NCBI GenBank assembly: GCA_031291175.1
Contig: JARLJO010000017.1
Span: 18,742-82,741 of the forward strand
Direction of reading: 5' to 3'
Length of the DNA: 64,000 bases
Origin: Gammaproteobacteria bacterium
Lineage (GTDB): Bacteria > Pseudomonadota > Gammaproteobacteria > DSM-16500
The notes beneath the pieces are model-generated. The model worked only from the letters and a program-made list of their open reading frames with translations, was not told the DNA's origin and searched no databases. Positions 7,254-17,521 of the stretch are shown one piece after another (within the stretch, counting starts at the first letter, position 1; each line of letters starts with the position of its first letter). Made by a program: the position numbers and the translations under genes.

Positions 7254-8684
7254 TTACACTGCCACTGTCGTATCAGCGCGACCGTAGACATCTTCAAAAC
7301 GCACGATGTCGTCTTCACCCAAATACGTACCAGACTGCACTTCGATCAGCTCCAGATCTTTTGTACCGGCATTTTCTAAGCGATGCTTAACGCCAACTGG
7401 AATATAAGTAGATTGATTTTCCGATAACAAAAACGTTTCTTCATCACGTGTGACAGTGGCATTACCACTCACCACAACCCAATGTTCGGAACGAAAATGA
7501 TGCATCTGTAAGGAAAGTCTTGCGCCTGGTTTGACGGTGATGCGCTTGACCAGGAAACAAGTGGATTTATCAACGGTTTCATAATGACCCCAGGGACGAT
7601 AGACCCTGCGATGCAAATTAGTCTCTGGACGTTGTCTTGCTTTCAGACTCGCCACAATGGCTTTCACATCCTGGCAATTATCTTTATGCGTGACCAACAC
7701 AGCATCGGGTGTTTCAACCACAATGTGATCGCTAACACCAACGACGGCAAGCATGCGGCTTTCTGCGCGCAAATAAGAATTGGTGACTTGCTCGGTAAAG
7801 ACATCACCGTGTACGACGTTCCCGTCTTTATCGGCTGCTTGCACATCATACAGTGCTGACCACGAACCCACATCACTCCAATCGGCTGCTAATGGTACAA
7901 CGGCTGCGTTCTCTGTTTTTTCCATAACGGCATAATCGATGGAATCAGAAGGACAACTAGAGAATTCCGCTTCACGGATACGCATGAAATCCAAATCCGT
8001 CACAACGCCACTAATCGCTTTTTCACAGGCCGCTAAAATAGCTGGCGCATGCAATTTGAGTTCCGCTAAAAAGCTGGAAGCACGAAACATAAATATGCCG
8101 CTATTCCAAAAATATTCTTTAGAATTTACATATTGTTCAGCGGTAGCAAAATCCGGCTTTTCAACAAACTTCTCAACGCGATAACCGTTCGTCTCTGCAA
8201 TGTTGTCGGCTTTTTTAATATAACCATAACCCGTTTCCGGCTTGGTTGGGATAACGCCAAATGTCACCAGACAACCGCGCTCGGCGATAACCGTGGCAGC
8301 TTTCACCGCTTCCTGGAATTTTTCGTTATCTTGAATCACGTGATCGGCTGGCAATACCAGCATTAATGGATCTTCGTTTTGCCGACTGAGATACAGTGCG
8401 GCAAGGGCTGCGGCTGGCGCTGTGTTTTTGCCAACCGGTTCGAGCATAATCTTCGCATCACTCACACCCATTTGTTGTAATTGTTCTGCCACTAAAAAAC
8501 GGTGGTCTTCATGACAAATTACCAAGGGGGCGGTCACTTTAGAAATCATTTTGGCGCGTATCAAAGTGTCTTGTAGCAAGCTATTGGATGTCACAAGGGG
8601 CAACAACTGTTTTGGGTATGAATTACGTGACAAAGGCCACAATCTTGTCCCGGAACCACCACATAAAACCACTGGTGTAATCAT
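7254..8684 (-). CDS. manC: Mannose-1-phosphate guanylyltransferase / mannose-6-phosphate isomerase
   Basis: 476 residues, the length of bifunctional ManC/AlgA. The N-terminal CGGSGTRLWPLSR motif binds the nucleotide, FVEKP is the guanylyltransferase motif, and the C-terminal cupin holds the isomerase (PWGHYE and the QMHHFRSEHWVVV metal-binding region). It makes GDP-mannose, the substrate of Gmd at 2497. The start is set by GGAAGG 7 bases before the ATG at 8684. It is transcribed with the downstream glycosyltransferase. Confidence 0.95.
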   Translation of the reverse strand: MITPVVLCGGSGTRLWPLSRNSYPKQLLPLVTSNSLLQDTLIRAKMISKVTAPLVICHEDHRFLVAEQLQQMGVSDAKIMLEPVGKNTAPAAALAALYLSRQNEDPLMLVLPADHVIQDNEKFQEAVKAATVIAERGCLVTFGVIPTKPETGYGYIKKADNIAETNGYRVEKFVEKPDFATAEQYVNSKEYFWNSGIFMFRASSFLAELKLHAPAILAACEKAISGVVTDLDFMRIREAEFSSCPSDSIDYAVMEKTENAAVVPLAADWSDVGSWSALYDVQAADKDGNVVHGDVFTEQVTNSYLRAESRMLAVVGVSDHIVVETPDAVLVTHKDNCQDVKAIVASLKARQRPETNLHRRVYRPWGHYETVDKSTCFLVKRITVKPGARLSLQMHHFRSEHWVVVSGNATVTRDEETFLLSENQSTYIPVGVKHRLENAGTKDLELIEVQSGTYLGEDDIVRFEDVYGRADTTVAV

Positions 8685-8733
8685 TTGAATTCCTTCCAAA
8701 TTTTTGTTTTTATTTTCCTATTTCGACATAGAC

Positions 8734-8757
8734 AAAAGGGTGCTTGCGCACCCTTTT
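8734..8757. terminator. Bidirectional intrinsic terminator
   Basis: AAAAGGGTGC / GCACCCTTTT arms around a TTGC loop with T tracts on both sides. It sits 20 bases after the ComEA-like gene on the minus strand. Confidence 0.75.
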
Positions 8758-8777
8758 TGTCGAACTGATGCTAGCAA

Positions 8778-9170
8778 TTAACCAACAGTTAATTGTTCTG
8801 CAACTTGTTGCATGGTTTTTTCATTCATTTTTTTGAAGCCTTTCACTTCTTTCAAGTCTTCAACTGCTTTGAAATCACCATGTTTTTTACGATAGGTAAC
8901 AATCGCTTTTGCTCTAGCAGCGCTAATGCCTTTCACTTTCATGAGTTCTTTAGCGGTTGCTTTGTTCAAGTCAACTTTTTCAGCGGTTGTTGTGGTTTTT
9001 TCGGTGGTGGATTCAGTGGTGGTTGTTGCTGGGGTTGTTGCATCTGCTGGTGCTTGTGCAGTTGTTTTGGTTGTGTCGGTTGATGTTGTGGTTGTTGTTT
9101 CATCAGCAAACACACATGTAGCCAAGCTCATAGCAGCAACAGCAGCAATTACATTACGATAGAATGACAT
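8778..9170 (-). CDS. ComEA-like helix-hairpin-helix protein, exported
   Basis: 130 residues. A signal peptide ends near CVFA (about residue 22), then a long Thr-rich low-complexity linker (23-64), then a ComEA-type domain starting VDLNKATAKELMKVKGIS with a second hairpin KEVKGF. ComEA proteins bind DNA in the periplasm during natural transformation. The Thr-rich spacer in place of a membrane anchor suggests a free periplasmic protein. The linker is repetitive DNA and may vary in length. Confidence 0.85.
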   Translation of the reverse strand: MSFYRNVIAAVAAMSLATCVFADETTTTTSTDTTKTTAQAPADATTPATTTTESTTEKTTTTAEKVDLNKATAKELMKVKGISAARAKAIVTYRKKHGDFKAVEDLKEVKGFKKMNEKTMQQVAEQLTVG

Positions 9171-9626
9171 TACGATAACTCCTTAGTGTAAATAAAATTT
9201 TTTATTTCCTTTTTAGCATTCACATCCAGGGATGCGTTTGCTGCGACTATAAAACTGATCATGCCTGATAGGCATCACTTCGCTTTAGACAGTCGTTTGA
9301 GACGATTTATCCAACTTCCCCAGAACGGGATGCTGGTATGATGGGGACTCTATCCCTTTTACCATCAGCCAGAATGTAATGTATCTTACAGGCTAATCGC
9401 AATGGAGGCATTTCGCATTGGAATTCAATCAGTCCAGCGAATATTACTCACTTAAAATGAAAAAATCTATAGCCACACTGAGAAAAAATGCAGAGTCGTG
9501 AGAATTCCAAAAAATCCCTCTTGGTCCGGTACAATGGGGTATGGACTTTCTGCTTTTCTAGCACTAGTATGATCAACAGTTTTTCGGCATATAATAGCTC
9601 ACGAACATTAGATCAGGAATTAACAC
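9171..9626. other. Intergenic region upstream of dacA, no gene seen
   Basis: 456 bases between the divergent ComEA-like and dacA genes. It must hold both promoters. I see no convincing coding frame, RNA gene or copy of the A/B repeats. A short frame at 9488-9685 runs into dacA and has no family-like sequence. Confidence 0.5.
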
Positions 9627-10847
9627 ATGATGCGCAAACTAAACACTACCATTGTGAGTCTTATAGCGACTCTCGCTCTCACTAGTATCACTTGTTCGGC
9701 CAACCCCATCATTCCAATTCCTTCACAAGCGCAGCCTATCATTAAGCCTGCTCTGCCAAGCATTGAAGCGAAAGGCTATATTTTGATGGATGCCAAAAGC
9801 GGCCAGATACTAGCGGAAAAAAACGCTGACGCCCGCATGGCGCCCGCCAGTCTCACCAAATTGATGTCGCTCTACATTATCTCAGGCGCACTGCGTAGTG
9901 GCTCCGTCCACCTCGAAGACAAAGTCAGAATCAGCACCAAAGCCTGGAAGACCGGTGGTTCACGCATGTTTGTCAAAGTGAACGATGAAGTGCCACTGAA
10001 AGACTTAATGCAAGGTATCGCGATCGCCTCAGGTAATGATGCCTCCGTTGCCATGGCAGAATACATCGCCGGTACCGAAGAAACGTTTGCCGAAATGATG
10101 AACTCTCAGGCCAAAGTCTTAGGCATGAATGACAGTCACTTCATGGATAGCACCGGCTTGCCTAACCCACAACATTATTCCACTCCTCGCGATTTCGCGA
10201 AGCTCGCACAAGCTTTGACCCGCGACTTCCCTGAAGATTACAAATTATTCTCAGAAAAGTGGTTTACCTATAACAACATTCGCCAACCTAACCGCAATCG
10301 TTTGTTATGGCGCTTTCAATATGCTGATGGCTTAAAAACCGGGCACACAGACGATGCAGGCTACTGCCTGGTCGCTTCTGCTCAAAAAGATGGCATGCGC
10401 TTAATCAGTGTTATCATGGGTGCGCCTAGCGATAACGCTCGCACAGAAGACTCGATTCGCTTGCTTACCTATGGTTTCCGCTTCTTTGAAACACATAAAA
10501 TCGTGGATGGCGGCAAAAGCTTAACTGAAGCACGTGTTTGGAAAGGCACACAAAAAGAAGTGAGCTTAGGCTTGGATCAAGATTGGTACGCAACCTTGCC
10601 TACCGGCGCATACAAAAACATCCAAAAAGTGTACGTACTAAACGAACCATTGAATGCACCTATCGTCAAAGGCGAATCTTACGGTAACTTGAACTTGGTC
10701 GTGAATAACCAGGTACTCGTTAGCAAACCCCTGATTGCTTTAAAAGATGATCCTAAAGGCGGCATGTTCAGAAGCATCGGCGATGCAATGCGTTTTCGCT
10801 TCCAAAAAATATTCTCTAAATCGGCTGAAAAAGTCAATAATGGCTAA
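9627..10847 (+). CDS. dacA: D-alanyl-D-alanine carboxypeptidase (PBP5/6 type)
   Basis: 406 residues with a signal peptide. It carries the three penicillin-binding motifs: S75-L-T-K78, S135-G-N137 and K237-T-G. The C-terminal beta domain and an end segment with amphipathic character (FRSIGDAMRFRFQKIF) match PBP5-type membrane anchoring. It trims the terminal D-alanine from peptidoglycan stem peptides in the periplasm. It is followed by ybeD, lipB and lipA, the same order as in Escherichia coli. Confidence 0.95.
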   Translation: MMRKLNTTIVSLIATLALTSITCSANPIIPIPSQAQPIIKPALPSIEAKGYILMDAKSGQILAEKNADARMAPASLTKLMSLYIISGALRSGSVHLEDKVRISTKAWKTGGSRMFVKVNDEVPLKDLMQGIAIASGNDASVAMAEYIAGTEETFAEMMNSQAKVLGMNDSHFMDSTGLPNPQHYSTPRDFAKLAQALTRDFPEDYKLFSEKWFTYNNIRQPNRNRLLWRFQYADGLKTGHTDDAGYCLVASAQKDGMRLISVIMGAPSDNARTEDSIRLLTYGFRFFETHKIVDGGKSLTEARVWKGTQKEVSLGLDQDWYATLPTGAYKNIQKVYVLNEPLNAPIVKGESYGNLNLVVNNQVLVSKPLIALKDDPKGGMFRSIGDAMRFRFQKIFSKSAEKVNNG

Positions 10848-10857
10848 ATCTCACTAT

Positions 10858-10877
10858 GCCTCCCCGCTCGGGGAGGC
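10858..10877 (+). terminator. Hairpin after dacA
   Basis: Perfect 8-base arms GCCTCCCC / GGGGAGGC around a 4-base loop, 10 bases after the dacA stop. It is followed by TTCTT rather than a T run, so it may attenuate rather than stop transcription into ybeD. Confidence 0.5.
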
Positions 10878-10892
10878 TTCTTATGGCGGTGA

Positions 10893-11165
10893 ATGATGAC
10901 AGACAACAAAGAATCAGCTCTGACGTTTCCTTGTGAATTCCCCATTAAAGTGTTTGGCGTTCACACAGATGAATTTGCCGTTGTGATACTAGAACTGGTA
11001 CAAAAGCATATTCCACATGTCACCGGAGACGCTACCCGAACACGACCTAGCCAAGACGGAAAATACATTGCCGTCACGATTTTAGTCCCTGTTGAAAGCA
11101 AAGCTCAGCTAGATGCCATTTACCAAGAATTAACCGGTCATCCGCTAGTCCTCATGGCATTATGA
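10893..11165 (+). CDS. ybeD: YbeD family protein (DUF493)
   Basis: 90 residues, the usual length of YbeD. It has the [11 protein letters not shown] start and a regular alpha-beta pattern like an ACT-type fold, with a [11 protein letters not shown] segment. The cellular role is not established. It sits between dacA and lipB as in many gammaproteobacteria, and its TGA overlaps the lipB ATG by 4 bases. Confidence 0.9.
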   Translation: MMTDNKESALTFPCEFPIKVFGVHTDEFAVVILELVQKHIPHVTGDATRTRPSQDGKYIAVTILVPVESKAQLDAIYQELTGHPLVLMAL

Positions 11166-11797
11166 CAGCGATTATTATCCGCTCTTTGGGGCATCAAGAT
11201 TACGATTCCTGCTGGCAAGCCATGAAGGAATTCACCAATCAACGCCATGCAGACACACTCGATGAGCTTTGGGTGGTCGAACACCCCCCTGTTTTTACCC
11301 AAGGCCAAAATGGCAAACCGGAACATGTGCTGAATGCGGGAGACATTCCCGTGATTCAAGTCGATCGGGGTGGCCAAGTCACCTATCACGGCCCCGGTCA
11401 ATTAATGCTCTATACTTTAATTGATGTAAAACGGCTAAAACTGAATATTCGTCAATTAGTTAGCGCTCTGGAAAACGCAGTCATCGCCCTGCTCGCCGCA
11501 CACAAAGTCAAAGCGACTGCCAAATGTGATGCCCCTGGTGTGTATGTCGATGACAAAAAAATCTGCTCAGTGGGTTTGCGCATACGTCGCGGCTGCTCTT
11601 ATCACGGACTTGCCCTCAATGTGGACATGGATCTTGAGCCATTTTCACGTATCAATCCTTGCGGTTATGCCGCATTAAAAATGACCCAACTCTCAGAACT
11701 CGCGGGGCCCCAAAACACGACAGAAATCGCCGCCCAACTTGTTGAATATCTCATTGCAATTTTAGGTTATACTAGCCGACTCGACAAAATGGAATAG
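11162..11797 (+). CDS. lipB: Octanoyltransferase, lipoate biosynthesis
   Basis: 211 residues. The [12 protein letters not shown] motif, the catalytic lysine in [10 protein letters not shown] and the catalytic cysteine in INPCGY are all present. LipB moves an octanoyl group from acyl carrier protein to lipoyl domains; LipA then inserts the sulfurs. Start overlaps ybeD; lipA starts 5 bases after the lipB stop. Confidence 0.95.
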   Translation: MTAIIIRSLGHQDYDSCWQAMKEFTNQRHADTLDELWVVEHPPVFTQGQNGKPEHVLNAGDIPVIQVDRGGQVTYHGPGQLMLYTLIDVKRLKLNIRQLVSALENAVIALLAAHKVKATAKCDAPGVYVDDKKICSVGLRIRRGCSYHGLALNVDMDLEPFSRINPCGYAALKMTQLSELAGPQNTTEIAAQLVEYLIAILGYTSRLDKME

Positions 11798-11802
11798 GCG
11801 TT

Positions 11803-12750
11803 ATGCAACCAATAGACCCACATAAGAAGCAACGGGGAGCTGAAAAATTAGCCCGTATCCCTGTCAAAATCGAACCTTCCACCACATTGATGCGCAAACC
11901 CGATTGGATCCGTATTCGCGTTCCCAATTCCCCCGCTGTCGCCGATCTCAAAAAGATCCTGCGTGACAACAAATTAGTGACTGTTTGCGAAGAAGCCTCT
12001 TGCCCTAACCTGCCAGAATGCTTCAGCCATGGCACCGCGACCTTCATGATCATGGGCGATAAATGCACAAGACGTTGCAGCTTCTGTGATGTCGCGCACG
12101 GCAGACCAGACCCTCTCGATATCAATGAGCCAATTAACCTTGGCAATACCATTGCACAAATGGGATTACGTTATGTTGTGATCACCTCAGTGGATCGCGA
12201 TGACTTAAGAGATGGCGGCGCAAGTCATTTTAATGCCTGCTTGAAAGAAATCCGCGCTAAAAGCCCTAATATTACCATCGAAGTGTTGGTACCCGATTAT
12301 CGTGGCCGCATGGATATTGCGCTGGATGAAACAGCCCATGAATTGCCGGATATCTTTAATCACAACATTGAAACTGTGCCACGCCTCTATAAACAAGCGC
12401 GCCCAGGCTCAGATTATGCTCATTCACTTTTGCTCTTAAAAGAATTTAAGCGCCGCTTCAGTCACATCCCAACCAAATCAGGCTTGATGCTAGGCTTGGG
12501 CGAAACTGACGAAGAAATCGAACAAACATTACGTGATCTACGTGAGCATGACGTTGAAATGCTAACCTTAGGCCAATATTTGCAGCCCAGCAAGTTCCAC
12601 ATGCCGGTATCGCGCTATATTACGCCGGAGCATTTTAATCAATTAGCCACGCTTGCCAAAGAACTGGGCTTCAAAAACGTCGCCAGCGGCCCCTTAGTTC
12701 GATCGTCCTATCATGCTGATAGACAAGCCGCCGGAGAGCAAGTTTCCTAA
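11803..12750 (+). CDS. lipA: Lipoyl synthase
   Basis: 315 residues, a radical SAM enzyme. The auxiliary iron-sulfur ligands are in [12 protein letters not shown] and the radical SAM ligands in CTRRCSFC. The C-terminal [11 protein letters not shown] carries the conserved RSSY motif. It adds two sulfurs to the octanoyl group made by LipB. Immediately downstream of lipB and probably cotranscribed. Confidence 0.97.
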   Translation: MQPIDPHKKQRGAEKLARIPVKIEPSTTLMRKPDWIRIRVPNSPAVADLKKILRDNKLVTVCEEASCPNLPECFSHGTATFMIMGDKCTRRCSFCDVAHGRPDPLDINEPINLGNTIAQMGLRYVVITSVDRDDLRDGGASHFNACLKEIRAKSPNITIEVLVPDYRGRMDIALDETAHELPDIFNHNIETVPRLYKQARPGSDYAHSLLLLKEFKRRFSHIPTKSGLMLGLGETDEEIEQTLRDLREHDVEMLTLGQYLQPSKFHMPVSRYITPEHFNQLATLAKELGFKNVASGPLVRSSYHADRQAAGEQVS

Positions 12751-12778
12751 TAAACAAATAGTTAGTACAATGAGTGGG

Positions 12779-12804
12779 GGATGATACGAGATGTCGTATC
12801 ATCC
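12779..12804 (+). terminator. Hairpin after lipA
   Basis: Perfect 11-base arms GGATGATACGA / TCGTATCATCC around a GATG loop, 29 bases past the lipA stop. No T run follows. It could end the operon with a factor or protect the 3' end. Confidence 0.45.
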
Positions 12805-12848
12805 AGTCAGTTTGTAACGGCAAATAAATTGGACTAGTCAAATACGCT

Positions 12849-14891
12849 ATGATGTCAGAATCGATCACCCCAATATTTCAATGGCTGAACACGCATCCCA
12901 ATATGGCTGGATTGGCCACCTTTATTGTTTCCGCAGCAGAATCCATCGCGATCATCGGTACCATCATTCCCGGCACCGTCACCATGACTGCAATTGGTAC
13001 ATTAGCTGGCGCGGGCGTTATCCCTCTCTGGTCAACCATTGTTTGGGCGATAGTCGGCGCAGCCGTTGGCGATAATTTAAGTTATTGGGCAGGACGACAT
13101 TTCAAAAATCGTCTAACCGAGGTCTGGCCTTTTCGTAGCCATCCGCAAATTCTGGGCTCAGGCGAAAAATTCTTTCATAAATATGGCATTCTCAGCGTGT
13201 TAATTGGTCGGTTCATCGGCCCCGTCCGCGCTATCGTGCCCTTAGTGGCTGGCATGCTGGGCATGAAGCCTGCTCGCTATATCCCTGTCAGCATCATTGC
13301 CTCCATCGCCTGGGCGCCTGCTTATATGTTACCGGGAATATTACTCGGACAGGCGGCTTTAGAGTTTCCGCCAGACATTGCAGTACATGTCGTGATCATG
13401 CTCTTACTGGTGGGTATGTTCATCATCATTTGCTTGTGGAGCATCCATAAGTTATTTGTCTTAATTCACGACCACATTAATCGGTTTTTAAATGCGGTTT
13501 GGGAACGTTTACGACTCTCACGTTATTTTAATATTGTGACAACGGCGCTAAAACATCATAATCCCGCCAAAACGCACGGTCAGCTTGCCCTCGCCTTTTA
13601 TTTGATTTTAACCTTCCTGGCTTTTTTATACTTGGCGCTCTATGTGTTATTACATAATTCGCAAGATATTGTGGTGAATAAAGTCTTTTTTTACTTCTTC
13701 CGCAGCCTACGCTCACCCGCGACAGATAATGTCATGTTGTTTATCACTGAACTGGGCGATAAACAGGTTTTAATTCCCGTTATTGTTATTTTATTTGGAT
13801 GGCTGGCTTACACCAAACGTTGGTATACCGCCGCTCACGCACTGGCTTTATTAGTACTAACAGGTGCCAGTGTGCTGGTTTTCAAGCATTTGGCACACTC
13901 CGCTCGTCCATGGGGCATCTTAAACAGTCCGGAAAGTTACTCCTTTCCAAGTGGTCATACCACCTTATCGACAACCTTCTATGTGTCACTGGGGCTTTTA
14001 TTAATTCACTCCGGTCGCTTCAAACACAAACGCATACTGTACTTTTTAGTGGGCTTGCTGATTGCTGCCATCAGTTTCTCCCGCATCTATCTCGGCGCAC
14101 ATTGGTTCACAGATGTCTTGGGCGGCTGGTTATTGAGCGCCTCTATCGTGATGCTCATTTGCCTATCTTATAACCGTTACCATGAAAAGAATGTGCATGC
14201 AAAACAGCTGATTCTGGTTTTTCTGGCTTCATTGCTCATTATCGCTGGCGGTCAATATTATATTAAACACGATGCGCTAAAACACAATTACACCCAGCTT
14301 GATTGGTCCATGACAACCATCACCCTGGATAACTGGTGGAAACAAAAAGGCGACAACTTGCCCTTGTTCCGTATTGGACGCGTAGGATTACCTGCTGAAG
14401 TATTCAATCTACAGTGGGTAGGCGATATTGACGAAATCAAAACCCTCTTATTGCAACAAGGCTGGGAAAACGCGCCTGAACGCGACTGGATCTCAGTCAT
14501 GCATCGCCTCAGCGATGTCAGCAGCGCAGAACATTTACCCGTGGTCTCGCCTCTGTATCTGGACAAAAAACCCGTCCTGGTCTTAGTGAAACACATCAAC
14601 GGCGACAAAAAAATTGTGGTATTGCGCTTATGGAAAGCCAATACTGCCATTGAAGGCATGAAAGAGGCGCTGTGGGTAGGCTCTGTTGGCTCGGTAGCGA
14701 GAACGTACAGTTGGTTATTTAACTATAAAAATAATAACATCACGCTAGATCCAGCTCTGCTCTTTACGAACTTGCCTGAACAATATGACATTAAACAAAT
14801 TAACGTGAACGTAGAAATCAAACGTAAACATCGTTGGGTACAACAAACCATGGTACTCATTAAACCCAAAAATATTGGCGCCGCCAAATAA
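12849..14891 (+). CDS. lssY: DedA-PAP2-LssY fusion membrane protein
   Basis: 680 residues in three parts. Residues ~1-200 form a DedA/SNARE-associated domain (FIGPVRAIVPLVAGM). Residues ~240-450 form a PAP2 phosphatase with KHLAHSARPWG, PSGHTT and SRIYLGAHWFTD holding its catalytic arginine, histidines and aspartate. Residues ~470-640 resemble the LssY C-terminal domain. About ten or more hydrophobic helices are visible. The layout matches LssY of Legionella. The PAP2 part likely removes phosphate from a lipid such as undecaprenyl pyrophosphate. The symbol is given by architecture; no lss secretion genes adjoin it here. Confidence 0.8.
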   Translation: MMSESITPIFQWLNTHPNMAGLATFIVSAAESIAIIGTIIPGTVTMTAIGTLAGAGVIPLWSTIVWAIVGAAVGDNLSYWAGRHFKNRLTEVWPFRSHPQILGSGEKFFHKYGILSVLIGRFIGPVRAIVPLVAGMLGMKPARYIPVSIIASIAWAPAYMLPGILLGQAALEFPPDIAVHVVIMLLLVGMFIIICLWSIHKLFVLIHDHINRFLNAVWERLRLSRYFNIVTTALKHHNPAKTHGQLALAFYLILTFLAFLYLALYVLLHNSQDIVVNKVFFYFFRSLRSPATDNVMLFITELGDKQVLIPVIVILFGWLAYTKRWYTAAHALALLVLTGASVLVFKHLAHSARPWGILNSPESYSFPSGHTTLSTTFYVSLGLLLIHSGRFKHKRILYFLVGLLIAAISFSRIYLGAHWFTDVLGGWLLSASIVMLICLSYNRYHEKNVHAKQLILVFLASLLIIAGGQYYIKHDALKHNYTQLDWSMTTITLDNWWKQKGDNLPLFRIGRVGLPAEVFNLQWVGDIDEIKTLLLQQGWENAPERDWISVMHRLSDVSSAEHLPVVSPLYLDKKPVLVLVKHINGDKKIVVLRLWKANTAIEGMKEALWVGSVGSVARTYSWLFNYKNNNITLDPALLFTNLPEQYDIKQINVNVEIKRKHRWVQQTMVLIKPKNIGAAK

Positions 14892-14951
14892 GCTTCAAAA
14901 GCGTTTTGGCTGCCATTTATCATTAGATGCAAGACCAGCAGGAGTTTATTC

Positions 14952-15965
14952 ATGTTAGATGCTTTAGTACAGCTCGGCCTATTTTCCGCCAAAGCCGTGA
15001 TTATTGTTGCGCTCATTCTCATTCTTGTCGCCGGCATTATTGCCATTGCCAGCAAAGGCAAAGATACCTTAAAAGGCAAAATGAACATTAAAAACCTCAA
15101 TCAAAAATACAAAGAAACCAAAGAACATCTGCTTCTCACCATTCTACCTAAAGACCAATTCAAACAATTCCAGAAAAATGAAAAAGTCGCTGAAAAAAAC
15201 AAGAAAAAAGCCCGCTCGCCCGAGCACGATAAAAATGTGTACGTCTTAAATTTTTGTGGCGATATTAAAGCGAGCGCCGTCAGCGCATTGCGCGAAGAAG
15301 TCACCGCCATTATTGGGATTGCCAACCCCGAAGATGAAGTGGTCGTCTGCCTTGAAAGCGCTGGTGGCATGGTGCACGCTTATGGACTGGCAGCAGCGCA
15401 ATTAGCACGCTTACGCGAGCATAAAATTCCCTTAACCATCATCGTGGACAAAGTCGCAGCAAGCGGCGGCTACATGATGGCAAGCGTTGCCAATAAAATT
15501 CTGGCCGCCCCTTTTGCTATCATTGGCTCAATCGGTGTCGTCGTGCAACTGCCTAATTTCAATCGCTTGTTGAAAGACAACCACATTGATTTTGAACAAC
15601 TGACGGCGGGTGATTACAAACGTACACTTACTATGTTTGGTCACAATACTGAAGAAGGTCGTGAAAAACTGAAAGAAGAAATAGAAGAAATTCATCACTT
15701 ATTCAAAAATTCTATTTTACAATACCGCCCCGAACTCAATATTGACCAGGTAGCGACAGGTGAGCATTGGCTAGGAACACAAGCATTAGAATTGAAATTA
15801 GTCGATGATATTCTCACCAGCGATGACTACCTGTTACGACAAAGTCAAAAAGCGAACCTTTATGAAATCTGCTATGAAATAAAAAAACCTTTAAGCAGCA
15901 GATTGCTTAGTACGGTAAACGCTTTATTCAAGCGCGAGGAGTACTCTTCTGTTTTATTAAAATAA
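14952..15965 (+). CDS. sohB: Inner-membrane peptidase SohB (S49 family)
   Basis: 337 residues. One N-terminal membrane helix (about residues 10-35), then a charged region and a ClpP-like S49 domain. The nucleophile serine is in AASGGYMMAS and the general-base lysine in GDYKRTLT. SohB is the shorter, single-domain relative of SppA. The catalytic domain would face the periplasm. Start supported by CAGGAG 8 bases before the ATG. Confidence 0.9.
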   Translation: MLDALVQLGLFSAKAVIIVALILILVAGIIAIASKGKDTLKGKMNIKNLNQKYKETKEHLLLTILPKDQFKQFQKNEKVAEKNKKKARSPEHDKNVYVLNFCGDIKASAVSALREEVTAIIGIANPEDEVVVCLESAGGMVHAYGLAAAQLARLREHKIPLTIIVDKVAASGGYMMASVANKILAAPFAIIGSIGVVVQLPNFNRLLKDNHIDFEQLTAGDYKRTLTMFGHNTEEGREKLKEEIEEIHHLFKNSILQYRPELNIDQVATGEHWLGTQALELKLVDDILTSDDYLLRQSQKANLYEICYEIKKPLSSRLLSTVNALFKREEYSSVLLK

Positions 15966-16167
15966 TGGATGTAGCACTCTATCATCATTAGAGACGCGGG
16001 CGAAGTCATCCAGAATTGAATGTCCCTTTGTAAAAGCACTCTCTGTGACATTCCATCTTAGGTTATGCCGCCCCCCCAAAAAAACGACAACAAAATAGCG
16101 ACCCATTAACCTTAAAACGATTTCGTGTAATATACAAAATCAGATTGCATACACCGAGGATTGTCCC

Positions 16168-17505
16168 ATGATAAAACATCTTTTATTCATTGCCGCAATG
16201 ATGGCAGCGTCTTTTGCTACCGCGAGAAACCTGCCCTTGCCGCAATTTGGTTCCGCCGAACATAAATCGGCAGGCGATGACATTAAGCTACAATTTGCTT
16301 CCGATATTTCGGGAACAGAAAAAATTAAATTAGCCTTACCCAATGGCTTGATCTTAACTTATGGAGAAATCGTTACATTAGCAGGCGATTTTTATGGCGA
16401 TCCTGAAAAACCGATATCGCTAGGTAAAACAGAACAAGATAGACGCCAACGTTTTTGGCGCGCCTATTCCACATTAGCCATTGATCCGGGTGCCGTGACA
16501 GAAGCGCCAAAAATTCTGGCTGTCGTACAAGATGAAGAGTTACAACTGCAAGATGGCATGAAAAAAGGCGAATCCCCTGATGCCGTTTATGATCGCATTG
16601 CAACAGAAAATGATGTCGCATGGAACTGTATTACAGGTGGTTTATGCGCAGAAGACTACCCTGGCATATCAAAAGAATTATTACATAAAATTTATTATCT
16701 CAAGCAAGGCCGTTATTTAAAACTGGAAGATAAAAACTTCGATCACTTCGGGCAAGAAGCATGGCTTGCTTACTCCGTAGGCCACAAAATCGCGGTCGAC
16801 ATGGCAATCAGCGCCGGCAGAACACTGGATAAGAAAAAACTGGCTGAAAGCTATGCTGTGAATGCATTCGCTAATCATTATTTATCTGATGGCTTTTCGA
16901 CAGGGCATCTGCGCACTCCGCATCTATCGTTATACAATCATGTCTCACCCGCCACTGTCGGGTCTTTACTCGCGTCTTATATGCACTATGAGGACAACGA
17001 GTATGGACTAACCATTTCCAATAGATACGGCGAGACCTGGAAAGCCTATGGGGATGCCTATTATTTTGATCCAAGAAATAAAAAAAATCGTGATATTTTA
17101 CTCAAAGTCATGCAAGCCTCAGCGGATGAAATTTTTGCTGCTTATAACTATGGGTTAGCACCTACCGATGACAAAGTAGCTGCCTTAGTACCGGATTTGA
17201 AAAAAGCTAACACACTTGATCCTTCTCACAATAACATTGCCCCACTTTTCTATTGGGATGAAAAAAAGCAAGCGTTGTTGCGTCGCGTCGATATCAGCAA
17301 CCCTTACGATTATGAATGGACAGAGAACTGGACGGGCTGGGGCACACTGACAGAACTCATGAATGCAAAAGGCTCGCTAAGAAGCTTACAAGGCGAGCTT
17401 TTAAGCCATCCCGATACCCAGATCCCCGCCATATTGGCTGGCTTGATCAACGACTCTGAGTTATTACGCTGGTTTCAATCATTTCAAACCACAGACCATG
17501 CTTAA
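16168..17505 (+). CDS. Secreted zinc phospholipase-C-like protein
   Basis: 445 residues with a clear signal peptide (MIKHLLFIAAMMAASFATA). A histidine/aspartate-rich region includes DHFGQEAW near 192, YSVGH near 202-206 and NHYLSDGFSTGH at 236-247. The last segment resembles metal-ligand motifs of the Pseudomonas fluorescens/Legionella PlcA-PlcB-PlcC phosphatidylcholine phospholipase C group. That group cuts phosphocholine from host phospholipids. Family placement is from motif memory, not a search. It may instead be a relative without lipase activity. Confidence 0.6.
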   Translation: MIKHLLFIAAMMAASFATARNLPLPQFGSAEHKSAGDDIKLQFASDISGTEKIKLALPNGLILTYGEIVTLAGDFYGDPEKPISLGKTEQDRRQRFWRAYSTLAIDPGAVTEAPKILAVVQDEELQLQDGMKKGESPDAVYDRIATENDVAWNCITGGLCAEDYPGISKELLHKIYYLKQGRYLKLEDKNFDHFGQEAWLAYSVGHKIAVDMAISAGRTLDKKKLAESYAVNAFANHYLSDGFSTGHLRTPHLSLYNHVSPATVGSLLASYMHYEDNEYGLTISNRYGETWKAYGDAYYFDPRNKKNRDILLKVMQASADEIFAAYNYGLAPTDDKVAALVPDLKKANTLDPSHNNIAPLFYWDEKKQALLRRVDISNPYDYEWTENWTGWGTLTELMNAKGSLRSLQGELLSHPDTQIPAILAGLINDSELLRWFQSFQTTDHA

Positions 17506-17521
17506 TAAAAAGGAATTATCC

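Noticed and set aside
8926..9162. Plus-strand Val/Ser-rich frames opposite the ComEA-like gene
   Set aside because: They are the complement of the Thr-rich linker and not real genes.
9488..9685. 65-residue frame before dacA
   Set aside because: It overlaps the dacA signal peptide in another frame and shows no domain or ribosome site.
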